Under the pieces are notes generated by a model. That model had not been told where the DNA came from and did not search any database. It saw only the letters and a list, made by a program, of their open reading frames with translations. From Jaenimonas drosophilae (Eukaryota; Euglenozoa; Kinetoplastea; Trypanosomatida; Trypanosomatidae), in assembly GCA_030849065.1 (NCBI GenBank), contig JASAON010001630.1, positions 61,927-125,926 on the forward strand: a stretch of DNA of 64,000 bases, written 5' to 3'. Both the position numbers and the translations under genes were made by a program. Positions 29,674 to 38,673 of the stretch are shown here, one piece after another (the stretch's first letter is position 1; each line of letters starts with the position of its first letter).

Positions 29674-30840
29674 TCACGGAGGAAGTATCGACTCAGCCGA
29701 GGACTCCGCCGGGCTCATCACCTTCCAATACCACTGCAGCAACAGGCCGAGGACGATCTTGACGGCGTACATGAAGAAGAGGTACAGAATGGCAGCAAAG
29801 GCAAACTCTCGTGAGCGAAGGTGTGTGACGGCGACCCACGCATCAAAGAAGGCCATGGCACGTCGAACACGTCCAGCCTTCCCCCGTCGCAGCGCCTCAC
29901 GCAGAATGAGGTAGCTGTCCCACTGAAGTGGGATAGGCGGTTGCCGATTGCGCATTTCGTGATAGCAGTTATACACCACACGCCAGTCAAAGGGCTGCAT
30001 GTTCAGGTAGACGGTCATGAGCGCGTTGTAGGTGTTGGCCGTGACGTGGCCGTGCTTCTCGCGCGAAATTTTATCGAACACCTCAATCGCCTTGGACCAG
30101 TTCGGTGGGTTCTCCGCAGCCAACGACATGATCATGAGCTCATAGTTGCGAGGAGATGGTCGAACACCGCGTCGTTGCATCTCCATGAAGAGCTTCTGCA
30201 CCGCGGATGGCATTTCTCTGCCTAAACACATCTCCATCAGCAGTACGTAGGAGTCTGGTGTTGGAAGAATGTGCTTCTGTGGCAAGCCGCTAAAGATCTC
30301 CATGCAGAGCTTGAGCTGGCCGCCATCCATGAGCTTATGCAACAACGCATCGTACGTAGCCGCATTTGGCTTTAGTCCTCCGTCTGCCGCTCCATCAAGG
30401 GCAGCCTTGGCCAACATCCAGTCTTTGGCCTCTGTTTGCTGAATGAAACGACGAAGTTGTGCATTGCCCACCGAGCGCGCGAGCACCGAGGCACAAAACG
30501 TTTCACGTGTGGAGCGAATCTCCTCGTCCTGTGAGGTGGGGGAGGAGCTCTGAGCGTTGCTGTTGGGGGAGCACGAATCAATTCCTTTGTTCTGTGAAGT
30601 GGACGCTGGCATCGACGCAAGCGCAGGTGCAGTGCCAGACACTGCTGCTGCACGAAACAACAATATCGAGGTCGGCGTCAGCGAAGTCTTAGAAGGGCCG
30701 GGCAAACAACACCGAGACCTTATTGACAGCCTTGAGGCTACGGTGGTGTTGTGCCGAGTGGTGATGCTACACGGAGTACAGGCTGAGCGCTGCGCCACAG
30801 CACAACGTAGGCCCACTCCGCGCATCGTTGCTCCCCACAT
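29674..30840 (-). CDS. Pentatricopeptide-repeat protein with C-terminal membrane segment
   Basis: A 388-residue protein. The N-terminal 80 residues are rich in Arg, Ser, Thr and Ala, as in a mitochondrial presequence. About four or five PPR units occupy residues 155-320, for example NAATYDALLHKLMDGGQLKLC, DSYVLLMEMCLGREMPSAVQKLF and NTYNALMTVYLNMQPFDWRVV. PPR proteins bind RNA, and kinetoplastid mitochondria have many in the mitoribosome and polyadenylation complexes. The oddity is a strong hydrophobic helix at about 349-372 (FAAILYLFFMYAVKIVLGLLL) near the C-terminus, which would anchor it in the inner membrane. An alternative start is the Met at residue 6. Confidence 0.75.
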   Translation of the reverse strand: MWGATMRGVGLRCAVAQRSACTPCSITTRHNTTVASRLSIRSRCCLPGPSKTSLTPTSILLFRAAAVSGTAPALASMPASTSQNKGIDSCSPNSNAQSSSPTSQDEEIRSTRETFCASVLARSVGNAQLRRFIQQTEAKDWMLAKAALDGAADGGLKPNAATYDALLHKLMDGGQLKLCMEIFSGLPQKHILPTPDSYVLLMEMCLGREMPSAVQKLFMEMQRRGVRPSPRNYELMIMSLAAENPPNWSKAIEVFDKISREKHGHVTANTYNALMTVYLNMQPFDWRVVYNCYHEMRNRQPPIPLQWDSYLILREALRRGKAGRVRRAMAFFDAWVAVTHLRSREFAFAAILYLFFMYAVKIVLGLLLQWYWKVMSPAESSAESILPP

Positions 30841-31107
30841 GCCAAATGGAGAGGAACACCTAAAAACCGCAGCAGAAGCAAGAAGAGAAGAAAGGTTCCA
30901 TCATCACTCAGCGGCAGGCCATCATGAAGTGGTATGTACTCTCAGACAACTCATCATATCCATGTCCATTAATTAATGGCTGATATTCAATAAACGAAAC
31001 AAACAAATCCGCAGCCCCCACGTGATGCCGCACCCTGATGCATGCGGGCATGTGCTCGTGAAGGGGGAGGCATCTGCTGTGGGTGGGCAACGGCTGGAGA
31101 TGTGGCG

Positions 31108-31430
31108 CCTACTCCTGCAGCACGCCAAGGAGCATGCTCTCCTCGTAGAGGAAGAACTCCTCACCCTCAACCTTCACAGCGCTGCCGCCGTACTCGGGAA
31201 GAAGTACAGTGTCGTTGACCTTCACGGAAGGAACCCAGTCCTTGTGGGCGGCGGCAACGGCAACCACCGTACCCTCGTTGATCTTCCCCGCAACCTGCTC
31301 AGGGATCAGGATGCCAGCCTTGGTCTGCTTCGCGGCCTGCACACGCTTCACGAGCACGCGCTCGCCAAGGGGCTGCAGCTTCTTGTAGGCAACAGAGGTG
31401 AAGCGGAACATATTGAATAGGGGTGAGAGA
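31108..31430 (-). repeat. Hsp10 repeat unit, left copy
   Basis: These 323 bases are identical, base for base, to 33378-33700. The unit starts one base past the stop codon and ends 19 bases before the start codon, so it follows the coding region closely. Outside it, only short matches remain upstream (TGAGTGTG-like and TGAAGAG on the plus strand), suggesting an older duplication whose coding part has been kept identical. Confidence 0.97.
31109..31411 (-). CDS. HSP10: Mitochondrial co-chaperonin Hsp10 (copy 1)
   Basis: A 100-residue GroES-family protein starting at MFRFTSVAYKKLQPLGERVLVKR. It contains the family blocks PLGERVLVKR, the mobile loop region QTKAGILIPEQVAGKINEGTVVAV that contacts Hsp60, a KDWVPSVKVNDTVLLPEYGG roof region, and the C-terminal EEFFLYEESMLLGVL. 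Its heptamer caps Hsp60 in the mitochondrial matrix. As in most eukaryotes the targeting signal is in the uncleaved N-terminus. The protein and coding DNA are identical to copy 2 at 33379-33681. The upstream in-frame ATG at 31459 lies in leader sequence. Confidence 0.97.
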   Translation of the reverse strand: MFRFTSVAYKKLQPLGERVLVKRVQAAKQTKAGILIPEQVAGKINEGTVVAVAAAHKDWVPSVKVNDTVLLPEYGGSAVKVEGEEFFLYEESMLLGVLQE

Positions 31431-31729
31431 TAGTTGAGTGTGAAGAGCTGAAACAGCAAGCGAGGTCGATAATAGTAAAATTGGCTTGTTGTGGTTTTTT
31501 TCGAGACAAGAACAGGAAGTTAGAATGAGTTGAGTGGGGTGAGCAACTTCACATAGCATCATATCCATATACAATGTGAGTGTGATGAATTGTGTGGGGT
31601 ATGGAGCAGCGCAAATCCAGACTCAAGCTCACGTGGGGCCCAAAGAGGAAAAGCGAAGAATACGAGAAGTGGCAATAGCCAGTGAAGGGGTGAGGAGACT
31701 CGATAGATCTAGTCATGGGAGCCGTGGCT

Positions 31730-32935
31730 CTACACCCCAATGAGGGTGATGGAGAGGTAGCCAGCCGTTGCAACAAAAGGGTGCCGCGGCGCCTCTGTGG
31801 ACGCCGACGTGGCGGGAATGCCCAGCGTGAAGAACGAGAGCTCCGCCTCAAAGCCTGCGGTGGTGGGTGAAGCAGGCGAGAGAAGAAATTCAGAAGTGGG
31901 AGAACTTGTGCCGTTGGTGGTGCACTCACTTCCTCGTAAACGCTCCTCCAGGCTTGCGCAGGGTGTGAGGATGACCTCAACCGACGCAAAACCATCCGGC
32001 ACCTCCTGTACATAGTCGATACGCAGCCGCCGAATCAGCAAGTCTGCCTTGATGGAGGGAACGTGGGCGGGAAGAAGACGAGAGAGTAGTGAGTGCCGAT
32101 CCGCCAACCCACTGCGGAAGGCATTGATAATGAGTAGCATCATTTGAAGCTGATTAACATGTCCATTAAAGTCAATATCGGTCTCACGAAGATCAATTCG
32201 TCGGCTGTAGGTGCGGCACAAACGTGCATCTTGTACCTCAAGAGGAAGCAGCTGCAGCACCTCACCATGTGGGCGGTACTTCTCCGCATTGGCAATACGG
32301 CCTGACCGCTTGAGCACCTCACCAATCGGGATGCGCGCAACCTTGAGGGACGCGACGGAGATGGTTGGGTCCATTTTCGCGAGAGTCACCGCCAGTGTTT
32401 GCTGCAGCACCTCGCGCTGTTCCTCACGGAAGGCCACGGGTGAGCGCAGAGCCTTGGAAACCTGCACACTCGTCACTCGGAAGGTACCAAGAGGGCGACG
32501 ATCGCCTTCACGCTCAACAAGGTACGCCACCAACTCGCCGTAGATGCTGTACGAGCTGGTTCCCACAGCCACTACGCGGAGGTGGCCTTCCGCCATGAGG
32601 GAGGACGGGGTTGGGGGATATCGGAAGTGAGGAACAGGGCGGGCCAGTACGGATTCAACACCGGCATAAAACATAGTTCGATCACTTGTTGCATAGGCAA
32701 AGCCCTCCTCTTCCACCAGTGGCACCGCCTCGTTTTGGTCAGGGAAGTCCCACGTTGAGGCCCGCACGTCGCTCTCCGCCTGCAGCCATCCATGCTCACG
32801 TGCGTATGCCAAACAGTGGTTGGCGATTCGATTAACCGTGGTGGCCTCCACCTGCATGTGCTGCACAGGAACAAATGGGCGAATTGGAATGTGGGACACC
32901 ACCGCCGATCCATCTTCACGGAGCTCAAACAGCAT
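31730..32935 (-). CDS. Double-hotdog acyl-ACP/acyl-CoA thioesterase-like protein
   Basis: A 401-residue protein with two hotdog-like halves. The second half (about 250-400) carries RRIDLRETDIDFNGHVNQLQMM, matching the acyl-ACP thioesterase signature DxDxNGHVNN with its catalytic-region Asp, Asn and His. The first half has a degenerate equivalent (EEGFAYATSDRTMFYAGVESV and a strand set to about 170). Such enzymes release fatty acids from acyl carrier protein or CoA; the mitochondrial type II pathway of kinetoplastids would be a possible setting, but no presequence is obvious. A Ser/Thr-rich insertion sits near 345-365. It lies between the two Hsp10 copies, with about 320 and 440 bases on each side. 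Confidence 0.7.
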   Translation of the reverse strand: MLFELREDGSAVVSHIPIRPFVPVQHMQVEATTVNRIANHCLAYAREHGWLQAESDVRASTWDFPDQNEAVPLVEEEGFAYATSDRTMFYAGVESVLARPVPHFRYPPTPSSLMAEGHLRVVAVGTSSYSIYGELVAYLVEREGDRRPLGTFRVTSVQVSKALRSPVAFREEQREVLQQTLAVTLAKMDPTISVASLKVARIPIGEVLKRSGRIANAEKYRPHGEVLQLLPLEVQDARLCRTYSRRIDLRETDIDFNGHVNQLQMMLLIINAFRSGLADRHSLLSRLLPAHVPSIKADLLIRRLRIDYVQEVPDGFASVEVILTPCASLEERLRGSECTTNGTSSPTSEFLLSPASPTTAGFEAELSFFTLGIPATSASTEAPRHPFVATAGYLSITLIGV

Positions 32936-33378
32936 CTCGTTGCTTCTCTAGCTACAAAAAAAAACAAGCCAGTGAAGGCAACGTAGAGAAGAAATAGAAG
33001 AAGCATAGGGTACAACACATCAGGGGTCCAGGGATCGCTGCAACACGTCAGAAAGTGATGTGTGTCTTCAAAAGACAGTGCAGTGATGCCCAAGCATCTC
33101 CACACACTTTGGAATAGGTCTGAAAATTTCATGATTCACGACTTAAAGGTGTGAACTCCACGCCACGGTAGGCGCACGAACCGCCAGAGGTCCCTCGCAC
33201 GACGAGTGTGTCCTGGAGAGGCATCACCCGCCCACGCATCATCGCACGAGTCGGCAGAGTTGTGTGATGATCGAAAACGATTTGAGAGAGTGGAAGTTGG
33301 TCCACCACACCATGGCGGTATGTTGAGTTCTGTTATCGATGAATGATCTCTGAAAACACGGCGCTACGGCCTTCTCTC
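32936..33378. other. 443-base intergenic region
   Basis: It holds the leader of the thioesterase gene (A-run at 32955-32963, a pyrimidine run on the minus strand) and the 3' untranslated region of Hsp10 copy 2. The matching flank of Hsp10 copy 1 is not similar. No gene is seen. Confidence 0.5.
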
Positions 33379-33700
33379 CTACTCCTGCAGCACGCCAAGG
33401 AGCATGCTCTCCTCGTAGAGGAAGAACTCCTCACCCTCAACCTTCACAGCGCTGCCGCCGTACTCGGGAAGAAGTACAGTGTCGTTGACCTTCACGGAAG
33501 GAACCCAGTCCTTGTGGGCGGCGGCAACGGCAACCACCGTACCCTCGTTGATCTTCCCCGCAACCTGCTCAGGGATCAGGATGCCAGCCTTGGTCTGCTT
33601 CGCGGCCTGCACACGCTTCACGAGCACGCGCTCGCCAAGGGGCTGCAGCTTCTTGTAGGCAACAGAGGTGAAGCGGAACATATTGAATAGGGGTGAGAGA
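33378..33700 (-). repeat. Hsp10 repeat unit, right copy
   Basis: Identical over 323 bases to 31108-31430. The first differing bases are 33377 (T against G at 31107) and 33701 (A against T at 31431). Confidence 0.97.
33379..33681 (-). CDS. HSP10: Mitochondrial co-chaperonin Hsp10 (copy 2)
   Basis: This gene encodes the same 100 residues as copy 1, from an identical coding sequence. The two lie in the same direction with the thioesterase gene between them, so the duplication is not a simple adjacent tandem. The frame is open upstream to 33903 and there reads like a signal peptide (MYTRLSVVSVAGCLLLLSSHVVCSS), but this stretch runs through the pyrimidine-rich leader and is followed by charged low-complexity sequence, so MFRFTS at 33681 is taken as the start. 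Different untranslated regions could give the copies different expression. Confidence 0.95.
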   Translation of the reverse strand: MFRFTSVAYKKLQPLGERVLVKRVQAAKQTKAGILIPEQVAGKINEGTVVAVAAAHKDWVPSVKVNDTVLLPEYGGSAVKVEGEEFFLYEESMLLGVLQE

Positions 33701-34059
33701 AAGATGAGTGTGTGTTTTTTGTGTGAAGAGTGATCTTTAAAAACGAAGAAAGTGGAAAGGGCAAAGTTGGTGTGCACATGAACCTTGACAGGGGGTGAGA
33801 CAGGAATGAGTGAGGTCGAGGCTCCACAAGAAGAGCAAACAACGTGAGAAGAGAGGAGCAACAGACACCCGGCAACGCTGACCACCGAAAGCCTCGTGTA
33901 CATCCGTTGGAGGTTAATCTGTTTCTAGCTTTTGAACATGGCAGGCAGCTCATGCAAGCCATCATTCCTATACATTCATCATCCATCTTCACTCAAAAAT
34001 CGCCGCCAACATCACCTCTGCATTGCTCATCTAGCAAAAATCAAGGTGTAGGTCAAGGT

Positions 34060-37000
34060 CTATGGGCTCTTCACTGGATTCACAGAGCTATCGGAGCTAA
34101 GAACCGTCGTCTTGATCTGATGTCGTTCACGCATCTGCTCCTCAATGTTTGGCAGGTACATGTTCTGCGGGCGGAAGTCCTTGTTCTCGTGCAGGAATCG
34201 AATCAGCTCCAGCTGCACATTGTACTTGAAGGCGCTCTGGGCCTTGGTGAGCTCTAGCTGGTAGGCTGCGATCTGAGTCTCGCTCAAGCTGCAGTCGAGC
34301 TGGTGATCGCGAAGAATCTGCTCTCGCATACGTATCCCCTCCTCATGTGCCTTGCAGCTCTCCGAGAGCTCTTGAAAGAAGGTGGAAAAGCGGTCGTAGA
34401 AGACCGTCTGGAGGTGTGGCAGGCGGAAGTACTCCATCAAGTTCAGGCGGCCATTGAGAACCCCCGCGGTCAAGCCCAGACCAGGGAAGGAATCCTCCCC
34501 ACGCTCCTGTGCGAGGAGAATGGCCTCGCGGTAGCGGAAGACTAAGTTCAGAATGGTTTCTGGGTAGCCAATGAGGGCGGCGTAGTTGTGTACCTCAGCT
34601 GTACCATTGCCAAAGAAGGTGACGCAGTCAATGGCCCGGCTGCTCTCATTGACGTAGATGGCCAGGAGGTTCTGCTCACCAACAGGGGCAGAGGCCTCAA
34701 CATCGTCTAAGCTCTTGCTAACATCCAGCTGGCCGCCGAGCTCCATGGGAGAGAAGAGGTTGCTGAGGTCCAGGTTGGAGCAGTCAAGGCGGATGCAGCG
34801 CGTGGAATTGAAGTTAACACACATCGCCTGAAAGAAGGTGTAGCCGCAGGGGAAGCGAACCCGACGGCAAAGTGGGGTCGTGTACTTGGGCAGGCGGTGG
34901 AGGGTCTCCAGCGCAAGGGTCTCCGTGAAGGCCTCCTGCAACTGCGTTCGCCGCATGGCGCGTTGTGCCGCAATCTTGCTACCATTCTCCTCGAGCACCT
35001 TGATGTAGGGGCTGGCCTCATCTCCCGGGTACTGCGAGCCCTCCCCTTCCACCTGTGAGCGGTGAAATTTGGGGTCAAAGAACTCATCAAAGCCAAGGAA
35101 TCCCATCAACACCACGGCGAGGTGGTAGCCAATGTCACGGGCGTGGAAGTCTTCAAAGTTCTGCGTCGTACCGTAGCGGCGAGTGAACATGGCGAGCGGG
35201 CCAGCGGCGAACACACGTGGGTCGGTGGTTTTGTAGTTGTTCTGCACAATCACTCGGCCATCAAAGACGATGGAACGCTTATTGAGGGTAGAGAGCACGT
35301 TTGGGTCAATGTCTTTATCCTCCACACAGAGGACAAGGCTACAGGCAAGCTCAACTGACTCACCAGCCTTGGTGCCGTCACTCGTAACGGGCACCAACAT
35401 GACGGTTGTTAGGTTGTTGTCGTCGTCGTACTCCAAGCGGCTAACATCATAGCTTCGCAACGCGTTGATGCCCATGGACTTGAACAAGGCCACTGCGGCC
35501 TGGTAGCAGGCGTGGTCCATGAAGGAGGTGTCGTCCTCTGGAGCACACAAGACGATACGCTGAGATGAAAAGCCCAGCTGCACCACGGCAGTGGCAATGG
35601 CGAAGGCCTCGAGGCCTGATCCATAAATGAGGATGTTGGCAAAGTTGTTGGGGTTTTGCTCAATCTCCGCGAGCTTCTGTCGAAGTCGGCTCACCGCCAA
35701 CTCACCGCAGACTGGAATGATGCTATCCATGGGTGAACGATTCTCCTGTTGAAGCAGGCGCTGCATGGGATTTGGGGTGACGTACTGCCGTCCTGGTGTG
35801 AGGACGAGGAAGTCGTAGGGCTGGAAAGATCCGTTGTCAACGGAGAGGAAGCGGTTTACCTTATCCATATCTACCATCGTACCCATCACAATGCGAATGG
35901 GGTAGCCAATGAGCAGCGATGCGTGCTCACGCTCGAGCAGCTCCATCTTGTCAACACCCCAGAGGTACTCCTCATGGTTGGGGTGCATCGGCATGCCGTC
36001 CGTGGAGACGAGGAAGAGGTTGGTGAAGGAGACGTAGGGAATGCACAACAATCGATGGAGAAAGGCAAGACCCGTGGAACCTGAGCCAACTACCGCGATA
36101 CGTGTGTTGACACGCTTCTTCTCATCCCCCAAGGAGCGTCGTGTGGTGAAGTAGAGCGCACCGAGTGCGGCGACATCTCCATCAAACTCGCCAACCACCA
36201 CTCGCTTCGCTGGGGTGAGGGGTCCTGTGGGCATATCTACTTTACTGCCACTCTGGCTGAGCGCTGACTGCTCAATCGGCATCGTTCCATCGAGCAACTC
36301 AGGTTCATCCTCCAGCTCCTCCTCCTCCTCCTCCTGTCGTCGGAGGATCTTCTCGCGGCTCGAGCGCTCCTCCTCCTTCTCCTGGAGAGTTCGCTCAATA
36401 ACTCGTCGGGGGCGGGTTGGAAGGAGCTCCGTAATTAAGGGGCGAAAGGGCTCCGATTCAGGGGTGGCAAGAACCAAGGCTACCTCACAAGCATAGTGGC
36501 GGAGAATCTCACGGACGAAGAAGCGCACCGCATGTCGAAAGGGCGGTCGCACGAACATGGCCCGCACTAACACCCCAGGCATCTCCGCTGAGTAGAACTT
36601 CTCCTTCCCCTCCGTCGGGGTGAGGAAGATGTCCGTGGTGGTGTAGTCCTTCCCGGTGTGTGCGTAGAAGTTCACGTAGGCGTCCAGGTCGTAGTTGGCC
36701 CGAATGGCGTACATGTCGTGAATGGTGAGACGTCGTGCAGATGCCGCACCAACCACCTCCGCATTCTCTCCCCAGTGGAGGGAGAAGGCGGTCACCTGCG
36801 GAAGCGGTCGAACGAGGCTGCGGGACTCGATGTTCTCTCGGTTCAAGGAGAGAGAGAGGTCTTCGTGAATGCGGTTCCGTACGTCCATCCCACTCCCATG
36901 CATCGATACCTCCAGGAAGGCCTCCGTCGCGCTTGCCTGTGTGGCGGTTCGTGTGACGGTGACCTCAACCTCATCGAGTGTGTAGCGGCAGCACAGCCAC

Positions 37001-38280
37001 AGACCCAAGGGAACACGAACAAACTCGCCCTTGGCGTTGTGAGGCTGATACTTTCGAATGGGATGGTAGTGGAAGCTTCGGAGCATGGGCGGTTCATCCA
37101 GGTCGTGAGGAAGGATGATGGCCGCATATTCACACATGGGGAACTGCTTGAACATGAAGGGAACAAACTCACTGGCAGACCCGTCGTAATCCGGGTTGAA
37201 GTAGAGAAAATCAATCTTGAAGGTGTTACCCCCGAGCTCGGGGACATCTGACACCTTCTCCTTCGCCTCCAGCACATTCGGACTGAGCCCGACCGTTCGA
37301 AGCTTGTTGATCACCTCCGTGTCATACTGCTTCACAAGTTGCGTCTCCTCCGAGCTGAGTGCACGCAAACAGGCCAAACCCACCACTTGATGGTTGATGG
37401 AGTTTTCTGCAATGACGACCTTGTTCACATCGTCCTGATCCTTGAGGATTTCTTCCAGATAGAATTCCTCGGGTAAGTGCGTGAGTACACCTCGGCCCTT
37501 TACCAACAGGGGCACAAAATCATCGTAGTCCTGAATACGACCCAGACGAAGCAGCAGTTTGGGGACGAAGACGTTGCGTGAGATGTGCAGAATATCACCA
37601 GTGAAACTAGAGTCCTTCGATGCGCGGCGGGCTACACCGCGAATGAGCGGCTTCGCCGACTGCTCCACCAAGGGGAAGGCTGTACCGGGTGGAAGAGCGA
37701 AGAAGATGTTCTCCGTGTGGGGTGTCGTGCCCAATGCCACGCTAAACAGTTCGTTGTGCAGCTCCAAGGACGTGAAGGGCTTTGCCTCCATCTCCATCTC
37801 CAGCTTGTATAAGCTGGCGTCGAGCTCTGGAGGGGTTCCCGTCATGTGGGTGCTCGTCGGGGGTGAGAGGAGCATGTTGAGCCACAAGGTGTTGCAGGGT
37901 TTGATCTCCGATGGGCAAACACCCTCGGGAAACTCATAGTGGCCATCCAGCAGGAAGGTATCCCACCGCCTGGCGGAGATGCCAATCACACGCGGGGAGT
38001 CATTGAGGGCGATGAAGCCAAGGACTAAGTTCTTGCGGATTCCAGAAACCGCAGTTAAGCAGAGGAAGGAGGTCTCAATGAGGTCAACGAAGTCGAGCTC
38101 ACTGCGAACGGTGAAGACACCGCGGTTGGGGAGTCCATCCTCGGCCACGTGTCGGAGACGTACCAACTCGGCGAGTGCGGGGGCGTCGCTCGTTCGGCTG
38201 CGGCGGATGATCACGCCAGGGATGCGGTTTGACAAGGTGGCAAACTGGCTGATCTTCTGCTGCAAGTCCTCTTCCGGCAT
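34060..38280 (-). CDS. CFAP61: Cilia- and flagella-associated protein 61
   Basis: A 1406-residue protein. The N-terminal region (from IRRSRTSDAPALAELVRLR) resembles a GNAT-like acetyltransferase fold, as in CFAP61. An acidic linker (QEEEEEELEDEPELLDG) lies near residue 650. A pyridine-nucleotide/FAD-binding fold then begins at about 726 with RIAVVGSGSTGLAFLHRLL and has a second Rossmann motif at about 888 (NILIYGSGLEAFAIATAV). The C-terminus is helical (RMREQILRDHQLDCSLSETQIAAY). CFAP61 belongs to the calmodulin- and spoke-associated complex at the base of radial spokes in motile axonemes. Length and domain order agree with the family. Its presence implies a motile 9+2 flagellum. Confidence 0.9.
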   Translation of the reverse strand: MPEEDLQQKISQFATLSNRIPGVIIRRSRTSDAPALAELVRLRHVAEDGLPNRGVFTVRSELDFVDLIETSFLCLTAVSGIRKNLVLGFIALNDSPRVIGISARRWDTFLLDGHYEFPEGVCPSEIKPCNTLWLNMLLSPPTSTHMTGTPPELDASLYKLEMEMEAKPFTSLELHNELFSVALGTTPHTENIFFALPPGTAFPLVEQSAKPLIRGVARRASKDSSFTGDILHISRNVFVPKLLLRLGRIQDYDDFVPLLVKGRGVLTHLPEEFYLEEILKDQDDVNKVVIAENSINHQVVGLACLRALSSEETQLVKQYDTEVINKLRTVGLSPNVLEAKEKVSDVPELGGNTFKIDFLYFNPDYDGSASEFVPFMFKQFPMCEYAAIILPHDLDEPPMLRSFHYHPIRKYQPHNAKGEFVRVPLGLWLCCRYTLDEVEVTVTRTATQASATEAFLEVSMHGSGMDVRNRIHEDLSLSLNRENIESRSLVRPLPQVTAFSLHWGENAEVVGAASARRLTIHDMYAIRANYDLDAYVNFYAHTGKDYTTTDIFLTPTEGKEKFYSAEMPGVLVRAMFVRPPFRHAVRFFVREILRHYACEVALVLATPESEPFRPLITELLPTRPRRVIERTLQEKEEERSSREKILRRQEEEEEELEDEPELLDGTMPIEQSALSQSGSKVDMPTGPLTPAKRVVVGEFDGDVAALGALYFTTRRSLGDEKKRVNTRIAVVGSGSTGLAFLHRLLCIPYVSFTNLFLVSTDGMPMHPNHEEYLWGVDKMELLEREHASLLIGYPIRIVMGTMVDMDKVNRFLSVDNGSFQPYDFLVLTPGRQYVTPNPMQRLLQQENRSPMDSIIPVCGELAVSRLRQKLAEIEQNPNNFANILIYGSGLEAFAIATAVVQLGFSSQRIVLCAPEDDTSFMDHACYQAAVALFKSMGINALRSYDVSRLEYDDDNNLTTVMLVPVTSDGTKAGESVELACSLVLCVEDKDIDPNVLSTLNKRSIVFDGRVIVQNNYKTTDPRVFAAGPLAMFTRRYGTTQNFEDFHARDIGYHLAVVLMGFLGFDEFFDPKFHRSQVEGEGSQYPGDEASPYIKVLEENGSKIAAQRAMRRTQLQEAFTETLALETLHRLPKYTTPLCRRVRFPCGYTFFQAMCVNFNSTRCIRLDCSNLDLSNLFSPMELGGQLDVSKSLDDVEASAPVGEQNLLAIYVNESSRAIDCVTFFGNGTAEVHNYAALIGYPETILNLVFRYREAILLAQERGEDSFPGLGLTAGVLNGRLNLMEYFRLPHLQTVFYDRFSTFFQELSESCKAHEEGIRMREQILRDHQLDCSLSETQIAAYQLELTKAQSAFKYNVQLELIRFLHENKDFRPQNMYLPNIEEQMRERHQIKTTVLSSDSSVNPVKSP

Positions 38281-38673
38281 GGCTGCACCTGATGGCCAAC
38301 AAAGGGGACGAGGTAACTTGGTAAATGACGGAGAGTAGGTGTGTAGCGACCTACTTCACAGGGGTGGGGGGCGAAGCGGAGCGGGTTAACCTACACCAAC
38401 TTCGACACACGAGTTCGTGTGGACTAAACCAGCAAGCACATGTGATAATAAAGAACACAGAAAAAAGAATAAGAGGGCAGGAAAGAGGAGAATGACAAGT
38501 AAGTAGCACAGCATTACATTTTCTCGCAGGACAGTTGCAGGAAGAGATGAAGAACAACCATTGTAGATGTGGTGAGCAACGTCTTTTGGGGTTTGCGGGT
38601 TCTCTCTTTTGATGGGGTGTACGCCTCGCATGCGTGCATAAAGGGGCGGTAGGTGCATAGATGGCGCTTGGTC

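Noticed and set aside
33682..33903. Signal-peptide-like N-terminal extension for Hsp10 copy 2
   Set aside because: Copy 1 lacks it, Hsp10 is a matrix protein, and the region is a pyrimidine-rich leader; the conserved start is MFRFTS.
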